A stretch of DNA of 64,000 bases from Arthrobacter citreus (GTDB lineage: Bacteria > Actinomycetota > Actinomycetes > Actinomycetales > Micrococcaceae), in contig NZ_VTFV01000002.1 in the NCBI RefSeq assembly GCF_009192745.1, positions 620,001 to 684,000 on the forward strand, given 5' to 3'. The number at the start of each line of letters is the position of its first letter. Position 1 is the first letter of the stretch. The translations under genes and the position numbers were made by a program. This document shows, one piece after another, positions 60,264 to 64,000 of the stretch. The notes beneath the pieces were generated by a model, which worked only from the letters and a program-made list of their open reading frames with translations, made no database searches and was not told the DNA's origin.

Positions 60264-61529
60264 TCAGGGCATGGGCAGGCTTCCGGGCGGTGGTGCGTCA
60301 GGGTCGGCGGGAGTCCAGGAAGTAACCGTCAGGAAGCCTGGTTCCGTCAGGTCAAAGTCCACTTCCAGGCTCTGGCGGAGGGTTCCGGAATAAGGGGCCA
60401 CCAGCAGCGTGGCCACCCTGCTCATCCCGGCCCCGGCCGTGGCGCGCCAGCCGATGCCCGCTTCGGCGAACTGGCCGGGCTCAAGGGTGAACGGAGCCTG
60501 GTCCGTATCCGTGGTCATCATGGACCCGCCGTGAACAGCAGTGATGTCCATGACCCATCCATCGGTCCGGTTGAAGTCCAGGTCAGGATAAGCGTGCACA
60601 ACACAGCTGCGGCCGCCGGTCACTTCCAGTGTGATGCGGGCAACCCTGCTCCCCAGCCCAGCATCGAAGCCGTCTATGTCCATCCGAACTTCGTCTCCGG
60701 TGCACCACGCGGGGTCGGGCTCTTCAAAGGCGTGGCCGAACTCCGGGGCACCGATCACTACGGGGACCGGCGCCGGAACGGATTCCGGCGCGGGCGGCGC
60801 TGCGGCCTCCGGTACATACTGCCGCTCTTCCAAAGGGCGGCCGGGCTGCGATGACGCCAGGAGGGCCAGTGCTGCAGCACCTGCCAGCACGGCAGCTGCC
60901 AGGGGAACGAAGAACCGGCCTGTGATGCGAAGCCCGGTGCCGGACGGGGCGGGGACGGTTCCCGGCCCGGCATTGCGGGCTGCGGCCAACGCAGGCAGCC
61001 ATCCCCACAGGAAACCCCAGCAGGTTCCAGCCACCACGGGCGGAACCAGGGAACCGGCGAGGAATTCGGGCTGCTCCGGCGGCCAGCCGAGCAGGAGGCC
61101 GCGCAGGCCCAGGAAAACGGAACCTGCCGCGGAAGCGAAAATGACGCACACCCACGCGGCCTGAAACGGGGAAAGCCACGTCCCCGTCCTGCGCTGGGCC
61201 AGCCGATGCAGCAGCATCACGGTCAGAGCAGACACCAGGACTGCTCCGGACAGGGCGGCCGCCCACTGGTCTGCCGGCGGCGGACCGGATTCTCCGGCAT
61301 CAAAACTGAGCTGGACAGTCCGCGGAATGACAACCCAGGCAAGTCCAGGTGTCTGCGGGAGGGCAGCAAGGGCAGAAGCTACTGCTCCGCTCGCCACCCA
61401 CAGAGCTCCGGTCAGGGCCGCGGCCAGCAGCCTGGTTTGCCGTGCCCGGCTGGTGTCCGCTGCGATGTCCCGGGAGCCGTCCTCATCCCCGGGCGGTTCG
61501 CCGGTTTCGCCGCCCCCAAGGTTCACCAT
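60264..61529 (-). CDS. Hypothetical membrane protein with DUF4232-like extracellular domain
   Basis: Protein of 421 residues. There are four to five membrane helices between about residues 35 and 225 ('LLAAALTGALWVASGAVASALAAL', 'LSGAVLVSALTVMLLH', 'FFVPLAAAVLAGAAALALLA'). A proline/alanine-rich linker leads to a C-terminal beta-domain with 'PAWCTGDEVRMDIDGFDAGLGSRVARITLEVTGGRSCVVHAYPDLDF', which resembles DUF4232 (cysteine pair and 'N/G..C.L.GYP' pattern). The domain is expected outside the cell. Function is unknown. It is convergent with the helicase gene. Confidence 0.72.
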   Translation of the reverse strand: MVNLGGGETGEPPGDEDGSRDIAADTSRARQTRLLAAALTGALWVASGAVASALAALPQTPGLAWVVIPRTVQLSFDAGESGPPPADQWAAALSGAVLVSALTVMLLHRLAQRRTGTWLSPFQAAWVCVIFASAAGSVFLGLRGLLLGWPPEQPEFLAGSLVPPVVAGTCWGFLWGWLPALAAARNAGPGTVPAPSGTGLRITGRFFVPLAAAVLAGAAALALLASSQPGRPLEERQYVPEAAAPPAPESVPAPVPVVIGAPEFGHAFEEPDPAWCTGDEVRMDIDGFDAGLGSRVARITLEVTGGRSCVVHAYPDLDFNRTDGWVMDITAVHGGSMMTTDTDQAPFTLEPGQFAEAGIGWRATAGAGMSRVATLLVAPYSGTLRQSLEVDFDLTEPGFLTVTSWTPADPDAPPPGSLPMP

Positions 61530-61549
61530 CTGCCGAAGTGTACACGGGG

Positions 61550-61753
61550 CTAGGCAAGGCTGAGCCCGTGCTCGTTCAGCGCCGCTTCAATGATGTCCAA
61601 GGCTTTCGGACCCACGCCGTGAAGCTGGGCCAGATCGCCGCGCGGCACTCCGGCAAGCTGCCGGAGGGTGGTGAAACCCGCTGTTCCCAGCCCGCGTGTG
61701 GCAGGGGCGCCGATCCTGGGCAGCTCGTTCAACGACGTGGGTGATGTGCTCAT
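61550..61753 (-). CDS. Small helix-hairpin-helix protein
   Basis: Protein of 67 residues. 'LNELPRIGAPATRGLGTAGFTTLRQLAGVPRGDLAQLHGVGPKALDIIEAALNEHGL' contains two helix-hairpin-helix units with the GVGP turn, as in DNA-binding HhH domains (RNA polymerase alpha C-terminus, DisA, LigA). It probably binds DNA non-specifically. It stands alone, 20 nt after the stop of the upstream membrane protein's frame and 54 nt from the HutD gene. Confidence 0.8.
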   Translation of the reverse strand: MSTSPTSLNELPRIGAPATRGLGTAGFTTLRQLAGVPRGDLAQLHGVGPKALDIIEAALNEHGLSLA

Positions 61754-61807
61754 GCCTCGATGCTAGGCATCCGGGGCGCAGCGGCCCAGGCCTGCCGGAT
61801 TCCGCGC

Positions 61808-62377
61808 TCAGTCCACGGGATAGAAACTGACGACGGCGGCAAAGCCACGGCCGAGCACCTGCGGCTGTTCCGCTCCGCCGGCCACGGTGTCCAGCATTTC
61901 GAGCTCCTCGGTGACGTCTCCGCCGTCGAACACCGCCCTGGCCGATCCCTGCAGCAGGACCAGGAACTGGTCCGGTCCGAGGGACGGAGAAATCTTCTTG
62001 GACAGTTCCACCACCATCACCGCGGCGCCGTAGCCGTCCCTGTTCACGAGGGTGTTCAGCACCGTGACTTCGCCGGTGGGCAGGGACGCCTGGACGGGAA
62101 CGTCGCCGGGATAGCGCAGGGGCCGAAGCCGCTCCATGGCATGCTCCGTACCGTCAACATTCAGGAGCAGCAGTTCCCCCTCCACCGGAACGGTGATCCG
62201 GTCCGCGCCCGGGAACAGGGTGAATGGTCCGGACTTCTCAACGGTTGCAGCGGACAGGCGCCACGCGGGGCTGCCGGTTGAATCTAACGGTCCGGATGCC
62301 AGGTCCTTGGCCCGGCCGGAATTCGACCCCCAGGGACGCGACGGAAGGGATGCGAACCGCACCAGGGAAACCGTCAT
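61808..62377 (-). CDS. HutD/Ves family protein
   Basis: Cupin-like protein of 189 residues. 'LVRFASLPSRPWGSNSGRAKDL' and 'RLSAATVEKSGPFTLFPGADRITVPVEGELLLLNVDG' are the HutD signature. 'FDGGDVTEELEMLDTVAGGAEQ' follows. HutD is linked to histidine utilisation and Ves to environmental stress, but the biochemical role is unsettled. No hut genes are present here. It ends 2 nt from the start region of its upstream neighbour, the PNPOx protein, suggesting one transcript. Confidence 0.8.
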   Translation of the reverse strand: MTVSLVRFASLPSRPWGSNSGRAKDLASGPLDSTGSPAWRLSAATVEKSGPFTLFPGADRITVPVEGELLLLNVDGTEHAMERLRPLRYPGDVPVQASLPTGEVTVLNTLVNRDGYGAAVMVVELSKKISPSLGPDQFLVLLQGSARAVFDGGDVTEELEMLDTVAGGAEQPQVLGRGFAAVVSFYPVD

Positions 62378-62379
62378 GC

Positions 62380-62850
62380 CTACTCGATCAGCGCCTGGCG
62401 GCGGCGGGCTTCAAGGACATGCCGCCGTGCTGCGTTGCTGATCAGGAAGCGGCGGCCGGTAGTCTCGGCCGGCACAATCCGGATGAAGTGGTTCTTTTCC
62501 CCGGCCTGCCAGGGGAAGAGCTCCAGGTCAGCGGAGTCCAGGACATCTTCGATGGACTCGAGCCGGGACGCCGTGCCTTTGGCAACAACGCTCCACGCGT
62601 AGCCCAGGCGGTCGTCGTAACCGTCGACTTCGAATGCCACTGCAGACCCGTTCAGTGCTGCGGCGAGCTTGGTGCCTTCAGCAGTGCGGAAAACCAGGGT
62701 TCCGTGGTCCACGGCGAAGTTGATGGGGAAGATTTCGGGATGTCCCTGGACCACCACGGCCAGCCGCCCCACGGACGCTTGGCGGATGTAGTCCCAGCAG
62801 TCGCTGGATCCGAGTTCGACGGGTACACCTGCATCATTGGTTGGCGGCAT
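62380..62850 (-). CDS. Pyridoxamine 5'-phosphate oxidase family protein
   Basis: Flavin-binding split-barrel protein of 156 residues. 'LGSSDCWDYIRQASVGRLAVVVQGHPEIFPINFAVDHGTLVFRTAEGTKLAAAL' and 'VAFEVDGYDDRLGYAWSVVAKGTASRLE' fit the PNPOx-like (nitroimidazole-resistance-type) group that binds FMN or F420. The substrate is unknown. It lies just upstream of the HutD-like gene, 2 nt apart, so it is probably cotranscribed. Confidence 0.86.
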   Translation of the reverse strand: MPPTNDAGVPVELGSSDCWDYIRQASVGRLAVVVQGHPEIFPINFAVDHGTLVFRTAEGTKLAAALNGSAVAFEVDGYDDRLGYAWSVVAKGTASRLESIEDVLDSADLELFPWQAGEKNHFIRIVPAETTGRRFLISNAARRHVLEARRRQALIE

Positions 62851-62932
62851 GTCCCCAGTCTAGGCATAAGGGGAGCACAGCCGGTAAGCAGCTGCCCGTG
62901 ACTCCGCAGGCCAAATGGAGAACAATGGGTCC

Positions 62933-63376
62933 ATGAAGGCAATCCTGAACGTCATCTGGCTCCTGTTCGGCGGTATCTGGCTGGCCTTGGGCTATGTACT
63001 GGCCGGAATCGTCTGCTGCCTGCTGATCGTGACCATCCCGTTCGGCATAGCGTCCTTCAGGATCGCCTCCTACGCCCTCTGGCCCTTCGGTCGTACGGTG
63101 GTGGACAGCGGCCGGGGAACCGGCGTGCTCGCCACCGTGGGAAACGTGATCTGGGTAATCTTTGCCGGCATCTGGATCGCCTTTGGGCACGTCGCTACGG
63201 CCATCCCGATGTTCCTGAGCATCATCGGCATCCCGCTGGGCATCGCAAACCTGAAGATGATCCCCATTTCCCTCACGCCCCTGGGCAAGCGGATCGTGCC
63301 GACGTCCGGTTCCGGACTGGTGCCCTACAGCCGCAACGCTCCCTACGGCACGTACCCGGGTCCGTACTACCGCTAG
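62933..63376 (+). CDS. YccF domain-containing membrane protein
   Basis: Membrane protein of 147 residues with four hydrophobic segments in two repeated units: 'LNVIWLLFGGIWLALGYVLAGIVCCLLIVTIPFGIASFRIASYALWPFGR' and 'VGNVIWVIFAGIWIAFGHVATAIPMFLSIIGIPLGIANLKM'. This is the internal YccF duplication. Function is unknown. The start at 62933 gives the canonical N-terminus; an in-frame ATG at 62915 would add six residues. Its stop codon overlaps that of the convergent penicillin-binding-type gene by 3 nt. Confidence 0.9.
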   Translation: MKAILNVIWLLFGGIWLALGYVLAGIVCCLLIVTIPFGIASFRIASYALWPFGRTVVDSGRGTGVLATVGNVIWVIFAGIWIAFGHVATAIPMFLSIIGIPLGIANLKMIPISLTPLGKRIVPTSGSGLVPYSRNAPYGTYPGPYYR

Positions 63377-64000
63377 CCCCCAAGGCTCTCCAGGAAGGCT
63401 GCCGCCACAGCTGCCGAGTCCGCACTGCTGCCCTGGACGAACACCGCTACGGCAAGGTCACCCTGGATCGCCGTCACCCAGCCGTGATCAGCCTTCTCTC
63501 CGCCCGTTCCGGCGGTTCCTTCCGCTGCCAGCACCGGTTTGCCGGCAACTGACTCCAGAGCTCCAAGCGCTTCCCCGGCGCTTCCCCCGGCAACGTTGGC
63601 GCGCAGCGCGCTGCGCAGCGATTCGGCTTCTTCCGGGCTGATTGCCGGTGGGCCGTCTGCGCCGGACGACGGCGGGTCCTGGGCCGTGTCCGCTCCGCTG
63701 CCGCCGGGTGCCGCCGGGCTGAGGACCAGGACCGGTGAAACCCGTTCCCCCCTGGCCACGGTTGCCGCAGCAACCGCAGCTGCGAGGGGCGAAGCTACGA
63801 CCTGGCCTCCGGCGTTCACGGAGCCGGCCTGCCGTGTTCCGTCGGAGCTGTCCGGCACTGCCCCGTAGAAAGCCTGCGTTCCCAGACTGGAGCCGACGCC
63901 CAGACCCAGGGCTTCTGCGGCAGCGGCCAGCGCCGCGTCGTCGGGCACCTCCGCGCTTCCGGCACGCAGGCGGGCCAGTGCAGTGACGGGCTGGAAGCCG
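63373..64000 (-). CDS. Penicillin-binding transpeptidase-type protein, C-terminal part, KTG motif degenerate
   Basis: The frame is open to the right window edge, so only the C-terminal 208 residues are seen (starting ..GFQPVTALARLRAG). The fragment has the class B PBP layout after the SxN region: 'VVASPLAAAVAAATVARG', then 'GKPVLAAEGTAGTGGEKADHGWVTAIQGDLAVAVFV'. The last segment aligns with the usual AKTGTAE..HAWF strand, but KTG is replaced by AEG, so the catalytic lysine appears lost. Alanine/serine-rich insertions are present. It may be an inactive PBP homologue; the serine motif lies outside the window. It is convergent with yccF, with overlapping stops. Confidence 0.75.
   Translation of the reverse strand, partial: GFQPVTALARLRAGSAEVPDDAALAAAAEALGLGVGSSLGTQAFYGAVPDSSDGTRQAGSVNAGGQVVASPLAAAVAAATVARGERVSPVLVLSPAAPGGSGADTAQDPPSSGADGPPAISPEEAESLRSALRANVAGGSAGEALGALESVAGKPVLAAEGTAGTGGEKADHGWVTAIQGDLAVAVFVQGSSADSAAVAAAFLESLGG

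Overview
This is a 64 kb piece of ordinary chromosome from a high-GC Gram-positive bacterium. It most likely belongs to the Micrococcaceae (Arthrobacter and relatives). The evidence is the strongly GC-rich codon use, the HspR/HAIR-controlled dnaK-grpE-dnaJ-hspR operon, a DtxR/IdeR-type iron box, frequent GTG and TTG starts, a seven-subunit-type Mrp antiporter whose A and B subunits are fused, and many families typical of Micrococcales (CopD-CtaG fusion, NHL-thioredoxin, UMF1 transporter). The genus is inferred; no rRNA is present. I see no prophage, insertion sequence, transposase, integrase, CRISPR array or toxin-antitoxin pair.

Layout. 1-4.4 kb: a BrkB-like membrane protein cut by the window edge, a DUF368 polyprenyl-phosphate transporter, an epimerase and a glutathionyl-hydroquinone reductase homologue. 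4.5-8.6 kb: an iron-regulated siderophore import operon (two permeases, ATPase, siderophore-interacting flavoprotein) without a binding protein. 8.8-15.1 kb: an M23 peptidase, a lipid kinase, an SGNH hydrolase, a ProP-like transporter behind a CRP-type site, and a MarR regulator directly abutting a GlgC-like nucleotidyltransferase. 15.5-16.7 kb: rpmB-rpmG-rpsN, all in the cysteine-poor form, then HU. 16.9-21 kb: a CopD/CtaG fusion coupled to an NHL-thioredoxin. 21-27.3 kb: a carbohydrate ABC importer, panD and tRNA-Gly. 27.3-29.3 kb: an M4 metalloprotease with its emfourin-type inhibitor, and an SseB-like protein. 29.5-32.7 kb: kynA, dcd, a DUF1801 protein and a UMF1 transporter. 32.9-39.4 kb: the Mrp Na+/H+ antiporter operon. 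39.5-43 kb: a DUF4235 protein, then a TPP riboswitch driving a YkoEDC thiamine-precursor ECF importer. 43-49.6 kb: a PabC-like lyase, cardiolipin synthase, a kinase-PabB fusion, a low-molecular-weight phosphatase, a methyltransferase and a flavodoxin. 49.6-54 kb: the heat-shock operon. 54-56.8 kb: an ABC-2 exporter with a winged-helix regulator. 56.9-64 kb: a YqeY protein, trmB, a DEAD-box helicase, several small conserved proteins, and the C-terminus of a penicillin-binding-type protein cut by the right edge.

How the genes work together. Most operons are tightly coupled by 4-nt ATGA/GTGA overlaps (siderophore operon, Mrp, YkoEDC, CopD-CtaG/NHL, M4-emfourin, phosphatase/PabB). Regulation visible in sequence: an IdeR box at 4506-4524, a CRP-type palindrome at 11608-11623, a TPP riboswitch with a hairpin covering the ribosome-binding site at 39861-40038, and two HAIR boxes bracketing the dnaK promoter at 49619-49688.

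The least explained feature is a small family of long, almost perfect intergenic palindromes (4397-4452, 20930-20985, 39417-39484, with a looser relative at 13393-13456). Two of them share their arm sequence although they are 18 kb apart. Other points worth checking are the P-loop kinase fused to aminodeoxychorismate synthase, the penicillin-binding-type protein without the KTG lysine, and the cysteine-free ribosomal protein operon with a 354-nt leader and no recognisable Zur box.
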